DNA of 64,000 nt, from positions 186,001 through 250,000 of the forward strand of contig JADJZE010000021.1 in the NCBI GenBank assembly GCA_016719405.1, given 5' to 3'. The position numbers were made by a program, and so were the translations under genes. Source of the stretch: Candidatus Aalborgicola lynettensis. Lineage in GTDB: Bacteria > Pseudomonadota > Gammaproteobacteria > Burkholderiales > Burkholderiaceae_C. Positions 17,007 to 25,397 of this stretch are shown here, piece after piece; positions within the stretch are counted from its first letter, which is position 1; every line of letters begins with the position of its first letter. The notes under the pieces are model-generated. The model made no database searches, was not told the origin of the DNA, and saw only the letters and a program-made list of their open reading frames with translations.

Positions 17007-17837
17007 CTACACGGCATGCGTGGGGTTGCGCAACAGTTCCATGGCCCGGTTGCCGCGCCCGCCCAGGAAGAACTCACGGACAAACGGATGGTCGAAGGCC
17101 AGCACCTGTTGCGGCGGCCCCTCCACAATGACATGTTTTTCGGCCACCACCGCAATGCGCGTGCTGGTCTCAAAAATGGTGTCCAGGTCGTGCGTGACCA
17201 TGACCACCGTCAGGTCCAGCTCGCGGTGCAGCGAACGCAGCAGTTTGCAGAATTCGTCGGAACGGTCCGGGTCCAGCCCGGCGGTGGGTTCGTCCAGCAG
17301 CAACAAGGTGGGATCCATGATGAGGGCGCGCGCCAGTGCCACCCGCTTGATCATGCCGCCCGACAGGTCGGCCGGCATCTTGTTGGCGTGTTGCGGCTCC
17401 AGCCCCACCATTTGCATTTTGACCAGCACCGCGTCGCGCACCAGATCGGCCGGCAAGCCCCGCAGCTCGCGCAGGGGAAAGGCTATGTTTTCCAGCACCG
17501 TAAACGCCGAATACAGGGCCCCATGCTGGAACAACATACCCACCCGGCCCGCCGAACCGGGGCGTGCCAGCGCGTGGGCCGGGCGCCCCAACACCGTCAC
17601 GCTGCCGCGCAAGGGGGTCTCCAGGCCCAGAATTTGCCGCAGCAACACCGTTTTGCCGCCCCCCGACCCCCCCACAATCGACAGCAACTCGCCCTGGGCG
17701 ATGTTCAGATCCAGATCCTGGTGAATGATGGTTTGCACCCCACCGGAGCGAAACGCCGACCAGAGCTGGCGAATTTCGACAATCGGCGGCTGGGCGGCTG
17801 GCGCCTGCGCCTGCACCAAGCCGGCGGGCGTGCTCAT
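17007..17837 (-). CDS. ABC transporter ATP-binding protein, MlaF-like
   Basis: This is a 276-residue ATPase that powers MCE-type lipid transport. Walker A is GGSGGGKT, the ABC signature is DLSGGMIKRVALARAL, Walker B is LLLLDEPTAGLDP and the switch histidine is in VTHDL. The start at 17837 (MSTPAGLVQAQAPAAQPP) overlaps the stop of the permease gene by four bases (ATGA), indicating translational coupling. The open frame extends much further upstream but overlaps the permease in another frame and is not real. Confidence 0.95.
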   Translation of the reverse strand: MSTPAGLVQAQAPAAQPPIVEIRQLWSAFRSGGVQTIIHQDLDLNIAQGELLSIVGGSGGGKTVLLRQILGLETPLRGSVTVLGRPAHALARPGSAGRVGMLFQHGALYSAFTVLENIAFPLRELRGLPADLVRDAVLVKMQMVGLEPQHANKMPADLSGGMIKRVALARALIMDPTLLLLDEPTAGLDPDRSDEFCKLLRSLHRELDLTVVMVTHDLDTIFETSTRIAVVAEKHVIVEGPPQQVLAFDHPFVREFFLGGRGNRAMELLRNPTHAV

Positions 17838-18951
17838 ATGCCCACTTCCCGAAAGACCACCGCGAACAGTGCGTCCACCAGAATCACCATGGTGATGGAA
17901 GTCACCACCGAGGCGGTAGTGCCCTCGCCCAGACTTTGCGTGTTGGGTTTGATGCGCAAACCGTAGTGGCAGGCAATCAGGGCAATCATGACGCCAAACA
18001 CCATCGACTTGCCCATGGCCAGCCACAGGTTGGCAATCTTCACCGCCCGCGACAGCGCACTGACAAAATAGGCCGGTGGCAAGCCCATGGACAAATCGGC
18101 CGCAATCATGCCGCCCAGCAAGGCGGCCAGCGTGGTCCATACCGCCACCAGGGGCATGGCCAGCGCCATTGCCAGGGCGCGCGGCATCACCAGCCGGTAG
18201 CCGCGTGCAATGCCCATGACCTTCATGGCGTCGAGTTCTTCGGTCACACGCATCACCCCAATCTGGGCCGTAATGGCCGAGCCGGAACGCCCGGCCAGCA
18301 AAATGGCCGCCAGCACCGGCCCCAGTTCGCGGACCAGGGACACCCCCAGAATGTTGACAATAAACGCGTCCGCCCCCAACTGGCGCAGTTGGCGCGACAT
18401 CAAATACGCCAGCACCACCCCAATCAAGAACCCCACCAGGGCCGTGATCGGCAACGCGGTGGCACCAATGCGGTACAGGTGGCCGGAGAAATCGCGCCAC
18501 GGGCCGCGCCCGGGGGAGCGCAGCAGTTGCACGCAGTCGAGCATCAGTTGCCCCACCAGCCGCAGCGCATCCACCACATGCCCCTCGACCCGCAACACCC
18601 AGGCGCCCAGGCGCAAAAAATGGTCTTTGATACCCAGGCGCTGCGGCACGGGGGAATCACCGAAAACTGGGCCACCCGCTCCAGCATGGCGCGCTGCCCG
18701 GGCGAGGCCTGCAGTGTGGCCGGCCACTGGCGACCCCAGGCATTCCACAGCGCTTGTGCGCCCACATGGTCCATGCGCGCCACGCGGCGCACATCCCACA
18801 CCGGCGCACCATCCGCCGCCTGCAGGGCCGCAGCCACACGCAGCCACTGGCCCGGCGCGGCCAGGGCCGCGGCGGACCACTCCCCCAACACGGCGGCGCT
18901 CAAACCGTCGGGGGTTGGCTCAGTGTCGATGCGGGGCAGTTTTTCATCCAC
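17834..18951 (-). pseudogene. MCE-type ABC permease with N-terminal STAS domain (MlaB-MlaE-like), frameshifted
   Basis: Two frames together encode one protein. From the ATG at 18951 a STAS-like domain (MDEKLPRIDTEP, DVRRVARMDHVGAQALWNAW) runs to VAQFSVIPP; the rest (VPQRLGIKDHFLRLGAW, then a full MlaE permease with ITALVGFLIGVVLAY, NILGVSLVRELGPVLAAIL and GSAITAQIGVMRVTEELDAM) is in the next frame. The break is at the G-run 18650-18654; one more base there restores a chain of about 372 residues. The permease part alone is intact. The whole downstream operon is complete, which argues for a sequencing error or a very recent mutation. The fused STAS part would replace a separate MlaB. Confidence 0.85.
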
Positions 18952-19073
18952 GGCAGGCGGTTCTCAAAGTGGGCAGAAACGCATGGTACCCGCTGGATTG
19001 CGCTGGGGTGCAAGCGCAGGCAGGGCCGCACCCGGCCGGCGGAAAAAAGTCCGCCCCAAACACCGGCAAGGCG

Positions 19074-19661
19074 TCAAGTCGCGGCGCAGGCCATGGCGCT
19101 GTGGTGCACCGAACGCGAACCGCCGCTGGGCGTTTTTTCGGTGTCCACGCGGAACAATTGCTCGTGTTCGTTGAACGGCATGGCCTCGACCGCTGCATCG
19201 CCCACCATGGCGGCACGGAACTGCGCCAGACTGGGGCGATTCTCGGGATCGATGACCCAGTAGGCAATGCCGCACTGGTTGAGCAAGGCCTTCTTGACCG
19301 CCTGGTTGCGAACGGACTGCCCGTCGGCACCACCCACGTCCACACAGCCCACAATTTTGCCGCGCTGGTTGCAGATGGCGAACGTGCAATAAATGCCGTT
19401 GAGCTTTTTGTACCAGTGCTCTGCCTCGGCCTGGCTGTTGGGCGCAGTCATGCGGGCAATGGGCAGCTTCAACAAAATCTGGTGGTCGTACATGGCCCCG
19501 GTGAGCCATATCCAGACCCGCTTCTCGCTGCTGCTGACCACGGGCCGCACGGTGAGCGGCCAGGTTTTGGGCACACGGCGGTGCGCACGGCCCACCAGTT
19601 CGTCCCGTAAAAATAGCAATGCTGCGCCTAGCGCCATTCCAAGTAAGAGTGTGAAGGTCAT
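19074..19661 (-). CDS. DUF2726-like membrane-anchored protein
   Basis: This is a 195-residue protein with an N-terminal membrane segment (MTFTLLLGMALGAALLFL) and a cytoplasmic domain resembling DUF2726: AMYDHQILLKLPIARM, a central KLNGIYCTFAICNQRGKIVG and a conserved end NQCGIAYWVIDPENRPSLAQ. DUF2726 is often found with nuclease or topoisomerase-like proteins, and its role is unknown; the VGCVDVGG and KALLNQCG parts look like a nuclease-type fold, but catalytic residues cannot be claimed. The frame stays open upstream of 19661, but that stretch is cysteine-rich and not protein-like. It is 122 bases upstream of the permease gene on the same strand. Confidence 0.65.
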   Translation of the reverse strand: MTFTLLLGMALGAALLFLRDELVGRAHRRVPKTWPLTVRPVVSSSEKRVWIWLTGAMYDHQILLKLPIARMTAPNSQAEAEHWYKKLNGIYCTFAICNQRGKIVGCVDVGGADGQSVRNQAVKKALLNQCGIAYWVIDPENRPSLAQFRAAMVGDAAVEAMPFNEHEQLFRVDTEKTPSGGSRSVHHSAMACAAT

Positions 19662-19861
19662 GCTGCGTCTGCCCAGTGGTGTGAGTAAAGTCTGCGGGGA
19701 CCGGGCCTGCGCCCGGAGCCCCCTGCAGACGGCTTTTTGTTCAAGGTAGGGCAAGTATAAAAAGCGTTGGCAGACTTGTGTGCACTTTGGGCGCAGTTGG
19801 CACAACAGGACTATGCATTGGCGCGCAAAGCAGGTGCCAGCGATCCGGCCACGCTCGCAGC

Positions 19862-19893
19862 CAAAAAAAAGCCGCACAAATGCTGTGCGGCTC
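19862..19893 (-). terminator. rho-independent terminator of the seven-gene secreted-protein operon
   Basis: On the minus strand AGCCGCACAGC, a short loop and TTGTGCGGCT form a GC-rich stem followed by eight Ts. It lies 20 bases after the DUF2059-like stop and closes the operon starting at 26273. Confidence 0.88.
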
Positions 19894-19913
19894 GGGATGA
19901 AGGAGGGGGCTAC

Positions 19914-20471
19914 TTACTGCTGCTGGGCCAGCGTGGCGGCGGCGCGCATCTTCAGACCCACGTCTTTCTGGAGCTGGTCCACCTTGGGCTGGATGGTGGG
20001 TTTGCCGGTTTCGGCAACCTTTTCCAGGTAGGTCTTGTGCAGTTCTGGCAGCAAACCTTCGAATTTTTTCTTCACGGGTGACTCGAAAAACGTGACCAGC
20101 TGGCGCAATTCATCCGCACTGAAATTCTGCAGCAACAGGGGGGTCAGAACAGGGTCCTTGGTCTTCAGGGCCACACTCTTGGCCAACGGGGTCGCCTCGT
20201 CAATGTACTTTTGCACATCCTTGGCAATGTCTTTCATGGCCGCTTCCTGCTGCGCCGCTGTCAGGCGACCCTGCAAACCAGCCCGCGCACCGGTGATGGC
20301 GTTTTGCGCGGGGTGCTGTGCCATTTCAATGGCTTTGTCTTCCACATGCCACAGGCTGAGCACTTTTTGCACCAGGACTTTTTTCTCGTCATCGGGTGCG
20401 GCGGCCTGGACCAGTGCAACATGGGTCAGGGAGAAGGCGGCAAGGGCGGTAATCAGGAGCGTGCGTTTCAT
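19914..20471 (-). CDS. DUF2059-like periplasmic protein
   Basis: This is a 185-residue exported protein with a signal peptide (MKRTLLITALAAFSLTHVALVQA, cleavage near 23-24). The mature domain is all-helical with the DUF2059 pattern: LVQKVLSLWHVEDKAIEMAQ, TPLLLQNFSADELRQLVTFFESPVKKKFEGLLPEL (cited here in part), then a helical C-terminus. The function of the family is unknown. It is the last gene of the operon, 12 bases after the FadL-like gene, and is followed by a strong terminator. ATG 20471 follows GGAAAC; a TTG three codons upstream is less likely. Confidence 0.8.
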   Translation of the reverse strand: MKRTLLITALAAFSLTHVALVQAAAPDDEKKVLVQKVLSLWHVEDKAIEMAQHPAQNAITGARAGLQGRLTAAQQEAAMKDIAKDVQKYIDEATPLAKSVALKTKDPVLTPLLLQNFSADELRQLVTFFESPVKKKFEGLLPELHKTYLEKVAETGKPTIQPKVDQLQKDVGLKMRAAATLAQQQ

Positions 20472-20483
20472 AGTTTCCAAGGG

Positions 20484-22115
20484 TTAGAAAGGTTTAGCGA
20501 CAAGAAGGCCAATGTACTTGATGGTCATATCACCAGCCACATCCAGGCCGGCGTAGGGGTTGTACACCACATTGAAGAAGTCAGAGCAATTCATGTTGCA
20601 ACTGCCTTCGGCCGGTACGTTGAATGTGCCGTGGGTGTAGCTGTACGTGAAATTCAGGTGCACGTTCTTTTTGGTGACATAACCGATACCAAAACTTTTA
20701 CTCTTCATGTCGGGCAGGGGTGCGGTCAAACTGAATTGATCCAGCGGGAAGGTGCTCTTGCGGTCTTCATAACCCAAACGGAACGTCAACCGGTCGGTGG
20801 GCATAAACTGCAGCCCCGCACCCCAACTCCATCTGGATTGTCCACCCATGGGCACCGTTGCGGTGGACGGATCGGGGTGGCCGAACATGCGCAGCGCTTT
20901 CAGCATATCAATCTGTTGGTCAAACTGAATCTTGACCTTGTCGATCTTGGCACCTTCATCCCAACTGGTATCCAGATTGAGCTGAAACTTTTTGTTGGGT
21001 TTGAGCTTGATACCAAACTGCACCCGCTGCACAAAAGGCAGGGTGGTGCTCATATTACCGGTCTGCTCTTCACGAATGGACGACGGGATGCCCGTCATGG
21101 CACCGGCAATGGGGCCCAGCAAACTGGCGTACATGCCTTCCACAAACTTGCGCATCATGGGGTCCACGTGCACGCGGTAACGCCCGGTGAGCTTGGTGTC
21201 CGAGCCACCCTGGTACACCGCACCGAAGGCAAACCAGGGTTTGGGCTCCCACAGCATGCCCACGTTGATGGTGGGGTCCATGGGGTTGGTGGCATCGAGT
21301 TGCATGGTCAGCGCACGTTTGAAGGGGTTGATGCGCCCCTCGGGGCCACCACCACACAAGCCGAAACCAAACGCATCCAGCGGGTTGTTGCCGCTGCCGC
21401 ACCAGGCTTCCTGCATCTTGCCCGTGATACCCAAAAACTTGTTCGGGGTGCGCATTTCCAGCGTCATGGCCAGCGCCTGGTGGGCAATGGGAATACCGAC
21501 GCCAAAACTGAGGGTGTCGCTGTGTTTGTAGCCGACCGACGGCGACGCATACACCATGCGCTGCATCACCACCTTGGTGCCGGCAAAACGGGCCGAATCA
21601 TTGGGGTCCTGGCTGCGGTCAAACATCGCCGCTTGTGTCAAATACACACCCGAGGCAAAAGTCAACGGAGAATCCGGCTCGCTAAAACTGAACGCCAAGG
21701 TTGCGCCAGCAAGGACGGGCAATTTGGCGTTGGCGCCGATACCTGGGAGGTAAACCGTCCCACGCACCGGGCCGGTGCTGGTACCCGCCACCGGGTCATC
21801 GGTAAAACCACCGATACTGAATCCCTCCGGCTTGGTAAAACTGGCCCTGGGCGTCGCCTGCGCCACCAAAAAATTCTCCGACTTCCATCGTCCCTTCACA
21901 CGCGCCAAGCCCGCCGGGTTGAAGTGGATCGAGTCCAGGCCCGGCGGGTCGGCGGTGATCGCGTTGCCCATGGCCATGCCAATGGCGCTGATACCAATGT
22001 TTTCCGTGATCATGGCGCTTGCCTGCTGCGGAGTGCCCAGCGCAACACACGCCACCACCGCCGCAGCCAGAAAACCCCAGAGCCGGTGCAAGCCCGGTAC
22101 GTTGTTGCGCATCAT
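20484..22115 (-). CDS. FadL-family outer-membrane beta-barrel protein
   Basis: This is a 543-residue outer-membrane protein with a signal peptide ending in QASA. The mature N-terminus (NIGISAIGMAMGNAITADPP, then DSIHFNPAGLA) matches the OmpP1/FadL/TodX family, whose N-terminus plugs the barrel and takes part in hydrophobic-substrate uptake. Alternating beta-strand patterns and the terminal phenylalanine (LLVAKPF) indicate a barrel. Two cysteine pairs (WCGSG...FGLCGG; SCNMNCSDF) probably form disulfides. It is sixth in the operon, 10 bases after the previous gene. In this context I infer a role in export or surface display of the operon's secreted proteins or in handling their ligand; FadL-type lipid uptake is the alternative. 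Confidence 0.85.
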   Translation of the reverse strand: MMRNNVPGLHRLWGFLAAAVVACVALGTPQQASAMITENIGISAIGMAMGNAITADPPGLDSIHFNPAGLARVKGRWKSENFLVAQATPRASFTKPEGFSIGGFTDDPVAGTSTGPVRGTVYLPGIGANAKLPVLAGATLAFSFSEPDSPLTFASGVYLTQAAMFDRSQDPNDSARFAGTKVVMQRMVYASPSVGYKHSDTLSFGVGIPIAHQALAMTLEMRTPNKFLGITGKMQEAWCGSGNNPLDAFGFGLCGGGPEGRINPFKRALTMQLDATNPMDPTINVGMLWEPKPWFAFGAVYQGGSDTKLTGRYRVHVDPMMRKFVEGMYASLLGPIAGAMTGIPSSIREEQTGNMSTTLPFVQRVQFGIKLKPNKKFQLNLDTSWDEGAKIDKVKIQFDQQIDMLKALRMFGHPDPSTATVPMGGQSRWSWGAGLQFMPTDRLTFRLGYEDRKSTFPLDQFSLTAPLPDMKSKSFGIGYVTKKNVHLNFTYSYTHGTFNVPAEGSCNMNCSDFFNVVYNPYAGLDVAGDMTIKYIGLLVAKPF

Positions 22116-22125
22116 GGCAATACGA

Positions 22126-23175
22126 TCAGAAGTTCAGGGGCATGTTCATGCCCAGCGAGAAGTCCGGACTGTCGGAGGTCAGCCCCATACCCAACGAGAA
22201 GTTCATGGTGGTGATGGGCGAAGTGCGCACACCCAGGCCAAAGTTCAGCATGCCCGAATTGGAGCTGGAGGTTTTGCGGTCGGACATTTCACCCGTATCG
22301 GTGTCTTCGTACACCAGGCGGGTGCCACCGGAAATACTTTGCTGGAAGGACATGGTGGTGGTGATGTTATAGGACAGTGCGTAGGAAAAACCGGCACCAA
22401 AGCTGAAGGTTTGACCGGGGTAGACCTCGCGCAGCATTTTGGTGGTGTTGGGCACCCTTTGCTCCAGGTTGCGGGCCGGCAGGCTCAGGGTGACGTTGGC
22501 GGAGCCGAACAGAGCGACCGGGTCGATCACTTTGGAAAGGTTCAAACCCACGGTACCACTGTAGGTACCCGAGCCGGTTGAGGCGTTGGAGTCGATGCCC
22601 GAATAGGGGCTGTGTCCGGTGGGCAGGCCAACCGTGGCACTCACGGTCATATTGGGCGCGCTGCGCGAGTTGGCCATCGGTTGCAGACGCGCACCGACCG
22701 AAATATCGCCAAAACGGTTATGGAACTCGTTGGAGCCTTCGGTGTAGACGAACTTGCTGACCAATGGCACGCTGACGTTGGCCGTCACGTTGTCCTTGAC
22801 GCCGAAATCGACCGAAATGGTGTTGCGCACGGTATGCCCACGCGAGGTATTGACGGCAAAGGTCGCAGAGTCAATGACCTGGTGCCCCACAAACGAGTAG
22901 CTCAAATCGTAGGTCACGGCGCGTTTGCCCTTGCGCAGCATGGAATACTCTTTTTTGGTGGCCGTCAGTGTTTCGGCCAGTGCGGTGGCGCTGTCGGCAT
23001 CGCCTTCTTTTTTACCCAGCGCATCGCGGGTGGCCTCGGGGGTGGCGGGGCCGTCCTGGGTGTAGCCGGTCAGCGGCGTCAGCATACACGCCAGCAAAAC
23101 GGCGGCCAGGCATTCGCGCTGGAAAAAATCCGCGCGGCGCGGGCTGAAAGGGGCGGAAGTAGTTGGAGTAGTCAT
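22126..23175 (-). CDS. putative outer-membrane beta-barrel protein (transporter-like)
   Basis: I do not recognise the exact family. The protein has 349 residues, an N-terminal signal region (LAAVLLACMLTPLTGYTQ), a charged alanine-rich stretch (about 45-70), and then a run of amphipathic beta-strands alternating with polar loops (VTYDLSYSFVGHQVID, VNVSVPL, GARLQPMANS, FSFGAGFSYALSYNITTTMSF) ending in NMPLNF with a terminal aromatic. This is the pattern of a 10-14-stranded outer-membrane barrel. It is fifth in the operon, 21 bases after the C39 peptidase gene and 10 before the FadL-like gene. Two different barrels in one operon suggest a secretion or assembly function. Confidence 0.65.
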   Translation of the reverse strand: MTTPTTSAPFSPRRADFFQRECLAAVLLACMLTPLTGYTQDGPATPEATRDALGKKEGDADSATALAETLTATKKEYSMLRKGKRAVTYDLSYSFVGHQVIDSATFAVNTSRGHTVRNTISVDFGVKDNVTANVSVPLVSKFVYTEGSNEFHNRFGDISVGARLQPMANSRSAPNMTVSATVGLPTGHSPYSGIDSNASTGSGTYSGTVGLNLSKVIDPVALFGSANVTLSLPARNLEQRVPNTTKMLREVYPGQTFSFGAGFSYALSYNITTTMSFQQSISGGTRLVYEDTDTGEMSDRKTSSSNSGMLNFGLGVRTSPITTMNFSLGMGLTSDSPDFSLGMNMPLNF

Positions 23176-23196
23176 GTCGAGTGTCTGCTGGGTCGG

Positions 23197-23958
23197 CTAT
23201 TTGCGTAAAGAGAATGTCCCGAAATTGGACTGTATGGCGCGTTGCAGGTTGTCGACGCGGTCCATTTGCGGGAAAACAGCATCGGAGCGGATAAGGTCCA
23301 CATCCACCACGCCCAATTCACGGGTGGAAAGTGCCAGCTTGCCAATGGTCTCTTGCCCCTTGGGGGGTTTAATCAGGAACAGGGTGTTTTTGTCCCACAA
23401 CTCGGCGAATTCTGCCTCGGCGAAGACGATGTGGCCCATGGCGGGGTCGGCAATAAACACTTTGCCGTCACGGATGCCACGGAACACCACAAAATGCTTG
23501 AAGCCCGCGTAATCAATTGGCACCACAGCAGGAACCTTCAGCTCCCTCAGGTCGTTCATGTCGGCACGGAACCCGTTGCCCTCGGCGCCCAGGGTGGCCA
23601 GGTAACGTTTCATGTCCAGCAGGGAAAAGCCACGCCGGGCGACGATTTTTTCGCGCTCACCGTGGGCCATCATGCCTTCCATGGCGTCTCTCTCGGAAAT
23701 ATCAATCCCGAGGTAGCTGTTGACGACCGTCACCAGGGCCGCTGAACCACAGCTGTAGTCGTAGGCTTGGTGCACGATGTTCTTGAACTTGAGCACCGAC
23801 TGCGGTTTGATGGTGACCGGCTGCGACACCACGTTGGGGCTGACTTGGCCCATGGGCAGACGGAACTGCTGCTCTGGCATGTCAATGGGTGGCTTGATGG
23901 TCGTAGTGACCATGCCGCCAACCGAGATGCCAAGTGTGAGAAGGATGATGGACCACAT
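23197..23958 (-). CDS. stand-alone C39-family cysteine peptidase, membrane-anchored, periplasmic
   Basis: This is a 253-residue protein with a single N-terminal hydrophobic anchor (MWSIILLTLGISVGGMV) followed by a peptidase C39 domain. The motif HQAYDYSCGSAALV gives Gln64 (oxyanion) and nucleophile Cys70; His155 in GFKHFVVF and Asp171 in IADPAMG complete the expected triad. C39 enzymes normally cut after double-glycine leaders and form the N-terminal part of bacteriocin ABC exporters; here there is no ABC transporter, and the anchor topology puts the domain in the periplasm. It is fourth in the operon, directly after three secreted proteins that carry leader-like motifs, its probable substrates. 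The start at 23958 is chosen for the anchor; a GTG at 23994 overlaps the previous gene. Confidence 0.88.
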   Translation of the reverse strand: MWSIILLTLGISVGGMVTTTIKPPIDMPEQQFRLPMGQVSPNVVSQPVTIKPQSVLKFKNIVHQAYDYSCGSAALVTVVNSYLGIDISERDAMEGMMAHGEREKIVARRGFSLLDMKRYLATLGAEGNGFRADMNDLRELKVPAVVPIDYAGFKHFVVFRGIRDGKVFIADPAMGHIVFAEAEFAELWDKNTLFLIKPPKGQETIGKLALSTRELGVVDVDLIRSDAVFPQMDRVDNLQRAIQSNFGTFSLRK

Positions 23959-23981
23959 AGGGTTGCGATTGTAGGGTTGAC

Positions 23982-24461
23982 CTACTTTGCCCACATCAGG
24001 AAATGGCCGGTCATTGCCCCGGTTCCATTGAGTTGCACGCCACCCAGGTTCTGGCTTGGCGCAATGGCAGCCTGGTGGTCGGTTTGTACGCCCGAGGTCT
24101 TAAAGCCCAATTTGTTAAATGCTACGAAACCGGGAAGACCGATGTCGATGTAGGATTCTCCGCTGGCATCGGGCCGGTTGCGCACATCCAGGGTGATACC
24201 GCCAATGAAGGCGCCGCCACCCACATCGTCCATGACCAGATGGGTTGTGGTGCCGCCGTCGTTGAAATCGCGTGAGACCCGCGATATGTGGACGTTGATG
24301 TCGGCAATGATGGACACACCATCGCCACCCACCACGTCGGACATTTCGGAGTTGTCCATGGCCTTGGGTTCGGCCAGGGCCGTTGTGCCCACACAGGCCG
24401 CACATACCGCAGCAGCCACCAGGCCGGCGCGACGCAAACTGGAATACAAATCGAAGTTCAT
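23982..24461 (-). CDS. secreted protein with double-glycine-leader-like motif (third of three)
   Basis: This is a 159-residue exported protein of unknown function. A signal peptide (AGLVAAAVCAACVGTTALA) is followed at residues 35-46 by MDNSEMSDVVGG, the closest of the three to a true double-glycine leader. The rest is predicted beta-rich (GVSIIADINVHISRVSRDF, GGAFIGGITLDVRN, YIDIGLPGFVAF). It shares motif position and general build with the two upstream genes and may be related to DUF6160/FilA-type proteins. The start follows the upstream stop by one base, so translation is coupled. Its stop lies 23 bases before the C39 peptidase ATG. Confidence 0.75.
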   Translation of the reverse strand: MNFDLYSSLRRAGLVAAAVCAACVGTTALAEPKAMDNSEMSDVVGGDGVSIIADINVHISRVSRDFNDGGTTTHLVMDDVGGGAFIGGITLDVRNRPDASGESYIDIGLPGFVAFNKLGFKTSGVQTDHQAAIAPSQNLGGVQLNGTGAMTGHFLMWAK

Positions 24462-24462
24462 A

Positions 24463-25377
24463 TTAACGGCCCGCGTGCATTTTGAGGTCGAGGTACTGGA
24501 TCTGCATGCTGCCAATGCTGCTGGAGCCCAGGTTGAGCGTGTTGGTGGCAGCACCGGTCATGGGGTCCATGTAGGTGGGGGCCGAGTTGCGGAAGGTGAT
24601 GTTGTCGATGACAACTTTGCCTGCGGGGGTTTCGACATCGGGGTTGGTTGCCCAGCCAATGCCCAGGTGCAGGTAGGACTGGCCGTTTTCGGTTACTGCA
24701 TTAAAGATGCCGGGCTGTGCGGTCACGTCGGCCAACACCCAGGGGGAATTGCTGTCAACGGCATCGCTGATGTGGATGCCTTGTATGCGCATCTGGTTGG
24801 TGGCACCGGGTGCGTCCGGGTTGGCAATGTCGTCACGGCCCCGTGGGCGAATGAGCACATCACCAATGTCCACCCGCACGGCACTGCCCCACACCACACC
24901 GGATTGGCCCGCAACGGAGGGTGTGGTGATTTCGAAACGGCCACCATAACTCTGCATATCGCGCACGATCAGCGAGCCACCGTCAAACGTGCCGGTGGGG
25001 GTGGTAATTTTCCAGTCGGTGGCGAATTGCCACTTGAGCAAGCCATTGGCGTTTTGTGGCTCGGTAAAACGGATGGTGTCTGGCAAACCGGTGCGCTGGT
25101 GCAGCTGAATGGTGTAGGGGTCGGTGAAGGTGGCTGCGGCATCGTCCGAGCGGGACAGGGTGAGCTTGTTGAGCTCAATCTTCTGACCGGGCGCGCCTTC
25201 GTAAGTCAAACCCACATCGCCCGTGAAGGAGAAGTTTTGCAAGTTGTAGGCAATACCGGCGCCCCGAACGGCTTGCAGATCGGCGTCGGCCAACGGGGTC
25301 ATGGCATGGATGGCTTGGCCACCGAGGGCACTGGCGACCAATACGGTCAGGCGGGCGAGAGATGCGAGGTGTTGCAT
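24463..25377 (-). CDS. secreted protein with double-glycine-leader-like motif (second of three)
   Basis: This is a 304-residue exported protein of unknown function. A signal peptide (LTVLVASALGGQAIHA, cleavage near 25) is followed by LADADLQAVRGAG at 29-41. The mature part looks beta-rich with repeating strands (NLQNFSFTGDVGLTYEG, VVWGSAVRVDIGDVLIRPRG, AGKVVIDNITFRN). It lies 20 bases after the first secreted-protein gene and one base before the third, so all three are made from one transcript. Chain length and strand spacing suggest a filament or surface-layer subunit; nothing enzymatic is seen. Confidence 0.75.
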   Translation of the reverse strand: MQHLASLARLTVLVASALGGQAIHAMTPLADADLQAVRGAGIAYNLQNFSFTGDVGLTYEGAPGQKIELNKLTLSRSDDAAATFTDPYTIQLHQRTGLPDTIRFTEPQNANGLLKWQFATDWKITTPTGTFDGGSLIVRDMQSYGGRFEITTPSVAGQSGVVWGSAVRVDIGDVLIRPRGRDDIANPDAPGATNQMRIQGIHISDAVDSNSPWVLADVTAQPGIFNAVTENGQSYLHLGIGWATNPDVETPAGKVVIDNITFRNSAPTYMDPMTGAATNTLNLGSSSIGSMQIQYLDLKMHAGR

Positions 25378-25397
25378 GATTCGGGTCTTTCTCGGTA

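Noticed and set aside
16008..17966. Plus-strand open frame of 652 codons
   Set aside because: It covers the MCE protein and ATPase genes in antisense; both real genes have diagnostic motifs.
20211..22214. Plus-strand open frame of 667 codons
   Set aside because: It is the mirror of the FadL-like gene; translation is His/Gly/Arg-rich and shows no signal peptide or motif. High-GC genomes give many such frames.
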